Part shown: positions 33,382-41,604 of the stretch, one piece after another
How the letters are laid out: the number at the start of each line of letters is the position of its first letter
How positions within the stretch are numbered: position 1 is the first letter of the stretch
Origin: SZUA-318 sp964412015
GTDB lineage: Bacteria; Gemmatimonadota; Gemmatimonadetes; Longimicrobiales; Gaopeijiaceae
Direction: 5' to 3'
DNA: 64,000 nucleotides
NCBI GenBank assembly: GCA_964412015.1
Contig: CAYPMO010000007.1
Coordinates: 1 to 64,000 of the forward strand
Program-made: the position numbers and the translations under genes
The notes under the pieces: model-generated
Told to the model about the DNA's origin: nothing
Database searches by the model: none
What the model saw: the letters and a program-made list of their open reading frames with translations, nothing else

Positions 33382-34860
33382 ATGGACGACGGCACCGACC
33401 GGCGTGGCGCTATCGTGAAGGAAGGGCTCACCTTCGACGACGTCCTGCTCGTCCCCGACCATTCCCTGGTCCACCCCAGGGACACGGACGTCACAACCCG
33501 GATCACGCGTGAAATCCGGCTCAACATCCCGCTCGTCTCGGCCGCGATGGACACGGTGACCGAGTCGAAGATGGCCATCCAGATGGCCAGGGAAGGGGGG
33601 ATGGGGATCATCCACAAGAACCTGACGGTGGAGGGACAGGCCGAAGAGGTGGACCGCGTGAAGCGGTCGGAGAGCGGGATGATCCTCAACCCCATCACGC
33701 TCACCCCCGGCGCGACGTTGAGAGATGCCCATCGCCTCATGGCGCGATTTTCCATCAGCGGCGTCCCGATCGTCGAGAGCGGGGGACGGCTCGTGGGGAT
33801 CGTGACCAACCGTGACCTCCAGTTCGAGACGGACCTGGACCAGCCGATCCGCGGGGTGATGACGTCGGAGAGCCTGGTGACGGTACCGGTCGGCACCACG
33901 CTCGACGATGCACGGGAGATCCTGCATCGGCATCGGATCGAGAAGCTCCCGGTCGTGGACGAGGATGGGAACCTACGTGGCTTGATCACCGTGAAGGACA
34001 TCTTCAAGCGGCAGCAGTACCCAGGCGCGTGCAAGGACCAACACGGTCGGCTGCGCGTGGGAGCCGCGATCGGGGCCGGCGCGACGGACCTCGAGAGGGC
34101 CGCGGCGCTCGTGGAGGCGGGCGTCGACGTGCTGATCGTGGACACTGCGCATGGCCACTCGGAGGGGGTCCTCCACGCGATCGCCCGCGTCCGCGAGCGC
34201 TTTCCCGACGTGCAGCTCGTGGGGGGCAACGTGGGAACGAGCGAAGCCGCCCGCGCGCTCGTGGAGCGGGGTGCGGACGCCGTGAAGGTGGGTGTGGGCC
34301 CCGGCTCCATCTGCACGACGAGGGTGGTGACCGGTGTCGGGCTTCCGCAGCTGACCGCCATCATGGACGCCGTTGCGGGGGCGGGCGCCGAGGTGCCGAT
34401 CATCGCCGACGGAGGTGTGCGCTACTCCGGCGACATCGTGAAGGCTCTCGCGGCGGGGGCCGAGTCCGTGATGATGGGTTCCATGTTCGCGGGCACGGAC
34501 GAGTCGCCCGGCGAGAGTTTCCTCCTGGAAGGGCGGCGGTTCAAGACGGTGCGTGGCATGGGTTCACTCTCCGCGATGGAGGAGGGATCCGCCGATCGAT
34601 ACTTCCAGGACGGCCAGGCCGACGGACGGAAGCTGGTGCCGGAGGGAATCGAGGCGCGGGTGCCGTACAAGGGACCGGTGTCCGATACGATCTATCAGCT
34701 CGTCGGAGGACTCCGCTCGGGGATGGGATACTGCGGCGCCGCGACGCTCGAGGAGCTCAGGACCCGCTCGCGCTTCGTTCGAGTCACCATGGGCGGGCTC
34801 AGGGAATCCCACCCGCACGACGTCACCATCACGCGAGAGGCGCCCAACTACAGGATGTAG
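33382..34860 (+). CDS. guaB: Inosine-5'-monophosphate dehydrogenase
   Basis: Oxidises IMP to XMP, the committed step of GMP synthesis. The 492 residues have the complete TIM barrel (LTFDDVLLVPDHS; VGPGSICTTRVVTGVG with catalytic Cys near 311; ADGGVRYSGDIVKALAAGA; MGSMFAGTDESPG) and two CBS domains inserted at about 95-215 (SGVPIVESGGRLVGIVTNRDL; KLPVVDEDGNLRGLIT). C-terminal YKGPVSDTIYQLVGGLRSGMGYCG is typical. A strong hairpin precedes its ribosome site. Followed 73 nt later by the lytic transglycosylase. Confidence 0.97.
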   Translation: MDDGTDRRGAIVKEGLTFDDVLLVPDHSLVHPRDTDVTTRITREIRLNIPLVSAAMDTVTESKMAIQMAREGGMGIIHKNLTVEGQAEEVDRVKRSESGMILNPITLTPGATLRDAHRLMARFSISGVPIVESGGRLVGIVTNRDLQFETDLDQPIRGVMTSESLVTVPVGTTLDDAREILHRHRIEKLPVVDEDGNLRGLITVKDIFKRQQYPGACKDQHGRLRVGAAIGAGATDLERAAALVEAGVDVLIVDTAHGHSEGVLHAIARVRERFPDVQLVGGNVGTSEAARALVERGADAVKVGVGPGSICTTRVVTGVGLPQLTAIMDAVAGAGAEVPIIADGGVRYSGDIVKALAAGAESVMMGSMFAGTDESPGESFLLEGRRFKTVRGMGSLSAMEEGSADRYFQDGQADGRKLVPEGIEARVPYKGPVSDTIYQLVGGLRSGMGYCGAATLEELRTRSRFVRVTMGGLRESHPHDVTITREAPNYRM

Positions 34861-34933
34861 GAACCTGCCGGGGTCCGGGGGTCGCCCGGTCCGCGAGCGT
34901 TCCACAACGTCGGCGTCCGGAGGTCGTACGTGA

Positions 34934-36124
34934 ATGATGAGAAGGGTCCCGCTCGCGATCTTGCTTGCGGTCGCGGCCTGCGCGCGGGCCGCCGCCGGCC
35001 CGGCCCCGCCTCCGCCGATTCCGGCCCCGGAGCTCGGTCACGGTGGCACGATGAGCATCGCCCTGCTTCCCGAAGCCGCAAGGGTCGTCCTCCTCGAGCC
35101 CGCGCCCGCCCACCACGACGAGATCCTGTCGTCCCGCGTCGCGCGCGATCCGGAGTTCCAGCGCGAGGTGCGACGCTGGGTGGAGTTCTGGCGCGCGGGC
35201 GACGGCCGGTCCTTCGCGGAGTACCTGAACCGGATGGGATGGTTCGGCGGGACGGTGGATTCCACCTTGTCACGGAAGGGAATGCCCCTTTCGCTCCGGT
35301 ACGTTCCGATCGTCGAGAGCGGGTACAGCCCGAGCGCCGTGAGCCGGGCCCGGGCCGTGGGGATGTGGCAGTTCGTGGAGCATACCGCACGAGGTTTCGG
35401 GATGGGCGTCGAGCCCCTGCTCGACGAGCGGCGCAACCCGTTCAAGTCCACGGAGGCCGCCACCGACTTCCTTCTCGAACTCCGGGAGCGATTCGATTCG
35501 TGGTTCTTCGCGCTCGCGGCGTACAACTCCGGGCCCTATCGCATCCAACGCCTGCTCGAGCAGCGGGCGCCGCTCCTCCCGCGTACGGATTCGCTCTTCT
35601 GGGCCCTTCGGCGACACCTGCCTCGGGAGACGCAGGACTATATCCCGAAGCTGTTCGCGGCGGCGCTCGTCGCGGAGAATCCCGCAACGTACGGTGTCAT
35701 CTCGTCCGATTCGAACTCCCGGTTCGCATTCGACGAGGTGATCGTTCCCGACGCCACGACCCTGGACGTCGTGGCGGAGGCCGCCGATGCCGCGCTGGAG
35801 GAGATCGAGCGCCTGAATCCGGAGGTCGTCCGGGGCATCACGCCCCCTGGTCGTGAGACGATCCTCAGGGTTCCCGTCGGGCGCGGGTGGGCCTTCCGCG
35901 AGCGCTACGCGCTGATTCCACCCGACGAGCGCGTGACGTTCGTCGAGCACAGAGTCGTGGCCGGAGAGACCCTCTCCCATATCGCTCTGAGATACGGCGT
36001 CGCGTTGAGCGACCTGCAGGCCGCGAACCCTCGGGTCAGGCCACGGACCCTTCAGATCGGGCAGAGACTCACCGTGCCCATCGCGCCGAAGGGCCGGTCC
36101 ACGCGCGGGTCGGCGGGCGGATAG
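34934..36124 (+). CDS. Lytic transglycosylase (MltD-like) with LysM
   Basis: A 396-residue lipoprotein (ILLAVAAC lipobox, Cys16). The SLT domain shows LRYVPIVESGYSPSA (catalytic Glu about 128), RARAVGMWQFVEHTARGFGM and LAAYNSGPYR, the MltD/Slt pattern. A single C-terminal LysM (HRVVAGETLSHIALRYGVALSDLQAANPRV) binds glycan, where E. coli MltD has two. It cleaves the beta-1,4 bond in peptidoglycan from the periplasmic side. Two adjacent ATGs (34934, 34937) may serve as start. Convergent with moaC. Confidence 0.93.
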   Translation: MMRRVPLAILLAVAACARAAAGPAPPPPIPAPELGHGGTMSIALLPEAARVVLLEPAPAHHDEILSSRVARDPEFQREVRRWVEFWRAGDGRSFAEYLNRMGWFGGTVDSTLSRKGMPLSLRYVPIVESGYSPSAVSRARAVGMWQFVEHTARGFGMGVEPLLDERRNPFKSTEAATDFLLELRERFDSWFFALAAYNSGPYRIQRLLEQRAPLLPRTDSLFWALRRHLPRETQDYIPKLFAAALVAENPATYGVISSDSNSRFAFDEVIVPDATTLDVVAEAADAALEEIERLNPEVVRGITPPGRETILRVPVGRGWAFRERYALIPPDERVTFVEHRVVAGETLSHIALRYGVALSDLQAANPRVRPRTLQIGQRLTVPIAPKGRSTRGSAGG

Positions 36125-36131
36125 GGATCGC

Positions 36132-36617
36132 TCAGGGCGCCGTCCAACGTCCGCTGCGCCCGCCTTCCTTGTCCAGCAGGCGGATCTGCTCGATCCGCGG
36201 TCCGCGGTCGAGGCCCTTGACCATGTCGTAGAGCGTGAGAAGCGCCACGGCGACGGCCACGAGGGCCTCCATCTCCACACCCGTCTGCCCCGAGACGTGG
36301 GCGCGGGCCCGGCACACGACCCCCGGAAGCCGCTCGTCCGGCTCGAGCGACACCTCGATGCTCGCCCCGGGGAGTTGATGGCACAGGGGGATGAGGTCCG
36401 CCGTACGCTTTCCCGCCATGATGCCCGCCAGCTCGGCCACGTGGAGCGGGTTTCCCTTGGGCGTCGCGCCGGAGCGTATCCGGGTCAGCGCCTCGCGGCT
36501 CATGACGATACGGCCCTCGGCCGTCGCGATGCGCGACGTGACCCCCTTGTCCGAGACATCGACCATGCGCGGTCTTCCTTCCTCATCGAAGTGGGTCATT
36601 CCCGTGTCGGCCATCAC
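36132..36617 (-). CDS. moaC: Cyclic pyranopterin monophosphate synthase
   Basis: Converts the MoaA product into cyclic pyranopterin monophosphate, an early step of molybdenum cofactor synthesis. The 161 residues show HFDEEGRPRMVDVSDK, LIPLCHQLP and TGVEMEALVAVAVALLTLYDMVK with the conserved active-site residues. Its ATG overlaps the holB stop (ATGA, 36614-36617). No moaA, moaD or moaE is in the window. It ends the nine-gene mfd-to-moaC minus-strand run and lies 7 nt from the converging transglycosylase gene. Confidence 0.95.
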   Translation of the reverse strand: MMADTGMTHFDEEGRPRMVDVSDKGVTSRIATAEGRIVMSREALTRIRSGATPKGNPLHVAELAGIMAGKRTADLIPLCHQLPGASIEVSLEPDERLPGVVCRARAHVSGQTGVEMEALVAVAVALLTLYDMVKGLDRGPRIEQIRLLDKEGGRSGRWTAP

Positions 36618-37780
36618 ACGCTCCCGGTCGGGAAGGAGGCGGTCTTCAACGAGCTCCTGAGCCGTCGGACCAGACCGGATACCACGAGCTGGGGATTCAC
36701 GTTCCCGCGGGCCAGCTCCCGCGCCTCCTCCAGGGCGGGGAGCGCGTCCGCGACGGCGGAGGCAGCCAGATTCGAGGCCCCGGCGAGCTCACGGAGGCGG
36801 GGTAACGCGTCGCGACTCAATACCATCTCCTCCGCGCCGGCCGCGACCGCCGCCAGGTCCCGCAGCCAATCCTCCACGAAGGCGAAGACCTCGACGAGAC
36901 TCCGTGCTCCCGACGGCGCGTAGGCGAGTGCCCGCAGAAAGCCCGGGGAGCGGCCGTCCGCCAGCGCCGACTCCACGAGCAGCAGCGCCTCACGGCGGAG
37001 GCTCTCCAGGGGTCCCGGGTCCTCTCCGTCGGGAAGGAAGCCCAGGGCGCGCCCGATGGAACCCTGTCCGAGGAACGCCGCCCGCCGGGCCGTGTCCTCA
37101 TCCACGCCGGCATGATCCCGCAGAAAAGACGCTACCACGTCCGGAGGGAGAGGTGCCAGGTGCAGCGGAACCGCCCTCGACCGGATCGTAGGAAGCAAGC
37201 GTCCGGGCTCGCTGGAGGTGAGGATGAAGCGGGTGCCGGCGGGGGGTTCCTCGAGGAGCTTGAGCAGCGCGTTCGCCGCCTCGGGACTGGATTCCTGGGG
37301 CACGAGGTACTCCGCTTCCGCGATGATGAACACCTGGGCGTCGCTCATGCTCGGCCTGACGTGCGCCCGGCGACGCAAGCCCTGGATCAGGCCCAGGTAT
37401 AGGCCCCGGAGCTCGTCCCCCTGGCTGGCGCGCACGGGCTGCGCGCGGATCTCGGCGAGGGCCTCGATACGTGCGGTCTCCAGGGCGTCCGCGAGCCGGT
37501 CGCCGCTGACGCCCTTGGGACGCGGCAGCGGGAAGTACCAATGGAGGTCCGGGTGCTCGAGCGCGAGGGCCAGCCTGCATGCGCGGCACTCCTGACACGG
37601 ACCCTCGGGCGTCGGCGCGGCGCAAAGCTGCAGCTGGGCGAGCCACAGCGCGAGTCGTTGCTTACCTACCCCCCGGAGTCCGTGGAGGAGGAGCGCGGAG
37701 GGCAGCATGTGCTCGTGATGCGCGCGGGCCAGAGATCGGCGGATGTCCTCGTGACCCACCACGTCGTGCAGGGCGATCAA
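36614..37780 (-). CDS. holB: DNA polymerase III delta' subunit
   Basis: Clamp-loader stator subunit of 388 residues. DVVGHEDIRRSLARA and ALLLHGLRGVGK (a P-loop remnant, GKQ in place of GKS/T) begin the AAA+ domain; CAAPTPEGPCQECRAC gives four Cys for zinc, as in DnaX/delta'. EAEYLVPQESSPEAANALLKLLEEPP and TRFILTSSEPGRLLPTIRSRA follow (SRA in place of SRC). ATPase loss is usual for delta'. TTG 37780 is chosen: it overlaps the EnvC-like stop as TTGA, has AGGAG 6 nt upstream and yields a family-like N-terminus (MIALHDVVGHED). Confidence 0.9.
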   Translation of the reverse strand: MIALHDVVGHEDIRRSLARAHHEHMLPSALLLHGLRGVGKQRLALWLAQLQLCAAPTPEGPCQECRACRLALALEHPDLHWYFPLPRPKGVSGDRLADALETARIEALAEIRAQPVRASQGDELRGLYLGLIQGLRRRAHVRPSMSDAQVFIIAEAEYLVPQESSPEAANALLKLLEEPPAGTRFILTSSEPGRLLPTIRSRAVPLHLAPLPPDVVASFLRDHAGVDEDTARRAAFLGQGSIGRALGFLPDGEDPGPLESLRREALLLVESALADGRSPGFLRALAYAPSGARSLVEVFAFVEDWLRDLAAVAAGAEEMVLSRDALPRLRELAGASNLAASAVADALPALEEARELARGNVNPQLVVSGLVRRLRSSLKTASFPTGSV

Positions 37781-39048
37781 CGTCTGCTCCTGGCACGAAG
37801 CCACTGGAGGGGATCCTGAGCCTGGGGCGGGCCGCCTCCCACCGGCGCGCGGATCTGGAACTCGAGGTGCGGGCCCTCGGGCGTGTCGGCGCCCCCGACC
37901 GTTCCCACGACCTGTCCGGCCTCGATGTCGCGTCCCTCGACGACGCCGATGTCCTCCAAGTAGAGGTACAGCGTGTAGAACCCGTCTCCGTGGCTGAGCA
38001 CCACGGTCGGTCCGTATCCCTCGAAGGGGCCCGCCAGCACCACGCGGCCCGACCGGACGGCCCGAACCGGCGTGCCCGTCGGAGCCGAGATCCCGATTCC
38101 GTTCCAGCGCAGGACCAAGCCATTGGGGCGCCGGTCCCGCCCGAAGCGATAGATGAGGTCTCCCTCCACCGGCCAATCGAGGGAACCGGCGTCGGACGAC
38201 GAGAGCGTCGTGGTCGCCGGGAGCCGAGCGGCCGCACCGGTGGTGCGCCTGCGCTCCTCCGCGGCCCGCCTCCGCTCCAGGTCCGCGATGAGATTGGTCA
38301 TGCGGCCTTCGTCGGCCTCGAGTTGCTCGAGACGGGTCTGGGTCTGACGCTCCCGGGTCCGAAACTCCCGTAGGGAAGCCTGGCGCTCCGACTCGACGGT
38401 CCGTAGCTGTGCGATCTCTGCGAGTCGGTTTTGCCTGAGACTTCCGAGCTCCGCCATGCGCTGCTCGAGCTCGCGGCTCTCCTCCGTGAGTGCCCGCTCG
38501 AGGCTCGCGACCCGACCCACCAACGCCTGATCGAACGCGGCCACCCGTTGGAGGTACCGGTACCGATTCAGGAGGTCCGTGAACGACGACGCCCCGAGGA
38601 GGACCCTGACCGTGTGCAATGGCCCCATCTTGTAGATGTCCCGGAGCCTCCGGGCGAGGGTCGCCCTTCCTTCGGCCGCCCGCTCCCTGGTGAGGAGCAG
38701 CTCCCGCGTGGTCGTCCGTACTTCCGCGGTGGTGGCGTCCACCTGGAACTGGAGTTCCGCCAGGACTGATCGCGACGCCGAGAGGCGGCGCTCGGCGTTG
38801 GCCAGCTCCGCGGACGCATCGCGGACGTGGGCACGCACGCCTTCCATCTCCTCTTGCAGGCGGGCACGCTCGGCCCGGATCTGCTCCAGGCGGCGCTGGC
38901 TCTCGAGGATCTCCCTGCGGATATCCGGTTGCTGACCGGCGGCCGGCGCGACCCAGGCCGCCGCGAGGAGCGCGGCGCCGCACAGCCGGAGCCCGAGGCC
39001 TCCGCGCGACCGTGGCCGGCGGCCCACCCGGGGAGCCCGTCCAGGCAT
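37777..39048 (-). CDS. EnvC-like coiled-coil protein with degenerate LytM domain
   Basis: A 423-residue periplasmic protein: signal peptide (LCGAALLAAAWVAPAAGQQ), long coiled coil (about 40-280), then a LytM domain. The LytM domain lacks catalytic residues: the first metal motif HxxxD is replaced (RWNGIGISAPTGTPV), the YxHL His is replaced by YLYLED, and the final HxH reads HLEFQ. This matches EnvC, whose inactive LytM activates murein amidases at the septum and binds FtsX. Gene order ftsE-ftsX-envC-like supports that role. ATG 39048 overlaps the ftsX stop (TGATG) with GGGAGG upstream. Confidence 0.9.
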   Translation of the reverse strand: MPGRAPRVGRRPRSRGGLGLRLCGAALLAAAWVAPAAGQQPDIRREILESQRRLEQIRAERARLQEEMEGVRAHVRDASAELANAERRLSASRSVLAELQFQVDATTAEVRTTTRELLLTRERAAEGRATLARRLRDIYKMGPLHTVRVLLGASSFTDLLNRYRYLQRVAAFDQALVGRVASLERALTEESRELEQRMAELGSLRQNRLAEIAQLRTVESERQASLREFRTRERQTQTRLEQLEADEGRMTNLIADLERRRAAEERRRTTGAAARLPATTTLSSSDAGSLDWPVEGDLIYRFGRDRRPNGLVLRWNGIGISAPTGTPVRAVRSGRVVLAGPFEGYGPTVVLSHGDGFYTLYLYLEDIGVVEGRDIEAGQVVGTVGGADTPEGPHLEFQIRAPVGGGPPQAQDPLQWLRARSRR

Positions 39049-39902
39049 CACACCTCCCTCAGGTGTTTCCGGATGGCGAAGGCGCTCGCGACGACACCGA
39101 AGAGCATCCCGGACACGATCCACGTGAGAATCCAGCTCGCGGGCACCCAGGCGACCGCGAAGAGGAACGCGTAGACGCTCCGGTACACGAGGTACGTGAG
39201 GAGCCAAGCGAGGAGCCCGCCGAGAAGCCCCGCCATAGCTCCTTCCAGCAGGAACGGGAGGCGAATGAACATGTTCGTGGCCCCGACCAGCCGCATGATG
39301 TGGATCTCGTCGCGGCGGGCGAAGACCGCGATCCGGAGCGCCGTCGCGATGATGAGCGCGGCGACCAGGAAGAACGCGCCGCCCAGCACCGCCGTGGTCG
39401 CGGCTCCCACGCGTCGCAGGGTGAAGAGCTTGTCCACCCATTCCCTTCCGTAACGCACGTCCTCGACGAACGGGTACGCGCTCGCGGCGTCGGAGACCCG
39501 CTCCACGACCTCGCGGTTACGCGCGCCGGGACGGAACTCCACCTCGAGGGACTGAGGCAGGGGATTGACGTCGAGCCCGGAGAAGAGATCGGAGAACTCG
39601 GGCAGATCTTGTCGTGCCCGCTCGAGCGCCGACTGCTTCGACACGTATCGTACGCGCGCGACCTCCCCGATCTCGGAAAGGTCGGACTGGAGCAGGTCGA
39701 TCTCGGACTGACGGGCGTCGTCGCGGAGGTAGATCACGACCTCGACGCGCTCTTCGATCGAGGACAGGGCCAGGCCGAGGTTGTACGTCGCCAGGCCGAA
39801 GAGCCCCACGACGAACAGCGCCAGCCCCACCATGGCCGAGGAAAGGCCCGTGAGCACGGGGGCGCGCCGGAACGCTGCCAGGGCTTCCCGAACGGCGTAC
39901 AC
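39048..39902 (-). CDS. ftsX: Cell division protein FtsX
   Basis: Membrane partner of FtsE, 284 residues with four transmembrane helices: one near the N-terminus (LSSAMVGLALFVVGLFGLA) and three near the C-terminus. The large periplasmic loop between the first two (VEVVIYLRDDARQSEIDLLQ ... VEFRPGARNREVVERVSD) is the site that binds EnvC-type regulators. CxxM core FARRDEIHIMRLVGATNMFI is typical FtsX. GTG 39902 has GGAGG 5 nt upstream, overlapping the end of ftsE. Confidence 0.95.
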   Translation of the reverse strand: MYAVREALAAFRRAPVLTGLSSAMVGLALFVVGLFGLATYNLGLALSSIEERVEVVIYLRDDARQSEIDLLQSDLSEIGEVARVRYVSKQSALERARQDLPEFSDLFSGLDVNPLPQSLEVEFRPGARNREVVERVSDAASAYPFVEDVRYGREWVDKLFTLRRVGAATTAVLGGAFFLVAALIIATALRIAVFARRDEIHIMRLVGATNMFIRLPFLLEGAMAGLLGGLLAWLLTYLVYRSVYAFLFAVAWVPASWILTWIVSGMLFGVVASAFAIRKHLREV

Positions 39903-39911
39903 GGGGGCCTC

Positions 39912-40583
39912 CTACGGGGCCTTGGAGTCGTAGACGAGGCGGCCGTTGTCCAACTCCAGCACGCGCGCGTGCGGATGCCGCCGGATGATCTCCAGGTCGT
40001 GCGTGGCCATGATCACGGCCATGCCCGTGGCGTTGATCTCCCAGAACAGCTCGACGATGCCTCGCGTGGCACGATCATCGAGGTTGCCGGTGGGCTCGTC
40101 CGCCAGGAGGACGAGCGGATCGTTGGCCAGCGCACGCGCGATCGCGACTCTCTGCTGCTCGCCGCCCGAGAGCTCGTGGACCAAGGCGCCCGACTTCGGT
40201 GCGAGGCCTACATGGGCCAGGAGGCGCTGTGCGCGCGGTCCGGTCTCCTTCCGCGCGAGCCCGGTCACTTCGAGCACGAAGGCGACGTTCTCCGCGGCCG
40301 TCCGGCCGGGGAGAAGGCGGAAATCCTGGAACACGTACCCGACCCGACGGCGGACCTTCCAGAGCTCTCGTTCCTGGATGAGCTCGGAGGAGTATCCCGC
40401 GACCCTGACCTCGCCCGACGTGGGCCGCTCCCCCATGTGGATCAGCCGCAGGGTCGTGGACTTCCCGGAGCCGGAGTGCCCGGTCAGGAAGACGAATTCC
40501 CCTTTCTTCACGTGGAGGGAGATGTCCCGGAGCGCATACCCTCGCTTCGGATACTCCTTGGAGACGTTCGTCAGCTTGATCAC
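39912..40583 (-). CDS. ftsE: Cell division ATP-binding protein FtsE
   Basis: ABC-type ATPase that with FtsX senses and drives septal peptidoglycan hydrolysis. The 223 residues contain Walker A GHSGSGKST, Q-loop FQDFRLLPG, signature LSGGEQQRVAIARAL, Walker B VLLADEPTGNLD and H-loop MATHD. Starts with GTG 40583 without a clear ribosome site. It follows pdxA by 64 nt and precedes ftsX by 9 nt. Confidence 0.96.
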   Translation of the reverse strand: MIKLTNVSKEYPKRGYALRDISLHVKKGEFVFLTGHSGSGKSTTLRLIHMGERPTSGEVRVAGYSSELIQERELWKVRRRVGYVFQDFRLLPGRTAAENVAFVLEVTGLARKETGPRAQRLLAHVGLAPKSGALVHELSGGEQQRVAIARALANDPLVLLADEPTGNLDDRATRGIVELFWEINATGMAVIMATHDLEIIRRHPHARVLELDNGRLVYDSKAP

Positions 40584-40647
40584 CGGTTGGGAAGCTCGAG
40601 GGCCGACGGCTGGCGGGGAGAAAGACTAGACATGGGCTCGAACGGTG

Positions 40648-41604
40648 TCAAAAGCGCGCATGTGCGAGCCGCCCGGCCAGTCTCAGCGCCTCCTCCATCG
40701 AGGAAGCGTCGGCCCGTTCCGGATGAGCGGCCAGGTCGAACGCGGTCCCATGATCCGGTGACGTGCGGACGAACGGGAGCCCCAGGGTCACGTTCACCCC
40801 CGAGCCGAAGGAAGCGGTCTTGAACGCCGCCATACCGACGTCGTGGTAGGGGGCCGCGACGGCGTCGAAGGCTCCGGCCAGGGCGCGGGTGAACACGGTG
40901 TCGGCGGGCAGGGGTGGGGTGACGTCCATGCCGAGAGCGCGGAGGCGCATCACGGCCGGCGCGAACACCCGTGACTCCTCGTCCCCGAAGAGCCCCTCGT
41001 CGGACGCGTGGGGGTTCAGCGCACAGAGCGCGATCCGGGGCTGGGCGAGACCCCAGTACGTGCGGAGCGAACGGTGCAGGAGCGAGACCTGCTCCACCAG
41101 GAGCTCTTCGGTCAGCGTGCCGGGCACGTCCCTGAGTGCCAGGTGCGTCGTGGCGAGGAGGACGCGGAGAGGGCCGCCCAGGCGCGTGGACTCCGCGGCC
41201 ATGAGCATGCCGACCACCGAAGCGCCGGTGAGGTGCTGGAGGAGCTCCGTCTGGCCGGCGAAGGGCCATCCCGCGCGGTGGAGGGCGGGTTTGTGCACGG
41301 GTGCGGTCACGATCGCGCCGACCTCGCCAGCGCCGGCCTTCGCGACCGCCGCCTCGATGGCGCGCACCGAAGCACGCCCCGCGCCGGCCTCCGACCCGTC
41401 CCAACCCTCCACGGCCACGCGATCGTGCCCCGCGGGCGCGCGGTCGAGGAGCTCCGGGGGGCCGAGGAAGACGATGCGGAGGGCCGGGTCCCTCGCGGCG
41501 AGCTTCTCCACCGCCCGGAACGCCACGTCGGGGCCGATGCCCCTGGGATCCCCCAGGGTGACGGCGATCGCGCCGCGGTCTCGCCGGGAGCGGGAAGGGC
41601 TCAC
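40648..41604 (-). CDS. pdxA: 4-hydroxythreonine-4-phosphate dehydrogenase (PdxA family)
   Basis: NAD-dependent enzyme of the DXP-dependent pyridoxal phosphate pathway. The 318 residues show VTLGDPRGIGPDV, TAPVHKPALHRAG...GQTELLQ, LNPHASDEGLFGDEE, AAPYHDVGMAAFKT and TSPDHGTAFDLA, with the His and Asp ligands of the divalent metal. Start GTG 41604 overlaps the surA-like stop (GTGA). A surA-pdxA neighbourhood is also found in Enterobacteria, so the pairing appears old. No other PLP genes are near. Confidence 0.93.
   Translation of the reverse strand: MSPSRSRRDRGAIAVTLGDPRGIGPDVAFRAVEKLAARDPALRIVFLGPPELLDRAPAGHDRVAVEGWDGSEAGAGRASVRAIEAAVAKAGAGEVGAIVTAPVHKPALHRAGWPFAGQTELLQHLTGASVVGMLMAAESTRLGGPLRVLLATTHLALRDVPGTLTEELLVEQVSLLHRSLRTYWGLAQPRIALCALNPHASDEGLFGDEESRVFAPAVMRLRALGMDVTPPLPADTVFTRALAGAFDAVAAPYHDVGMAAFKTASFGSGVNVTLGLPFVRTSPDHGTAFDLAAHPERADASSMEEALRLAGRLAHARF

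Noticed and set aside
39012..40823. 603-codon open frame on the plus strand
   Set aside because: Antisense to envC-like, ftsX and ftsE; composition is typical of a shadow frame.
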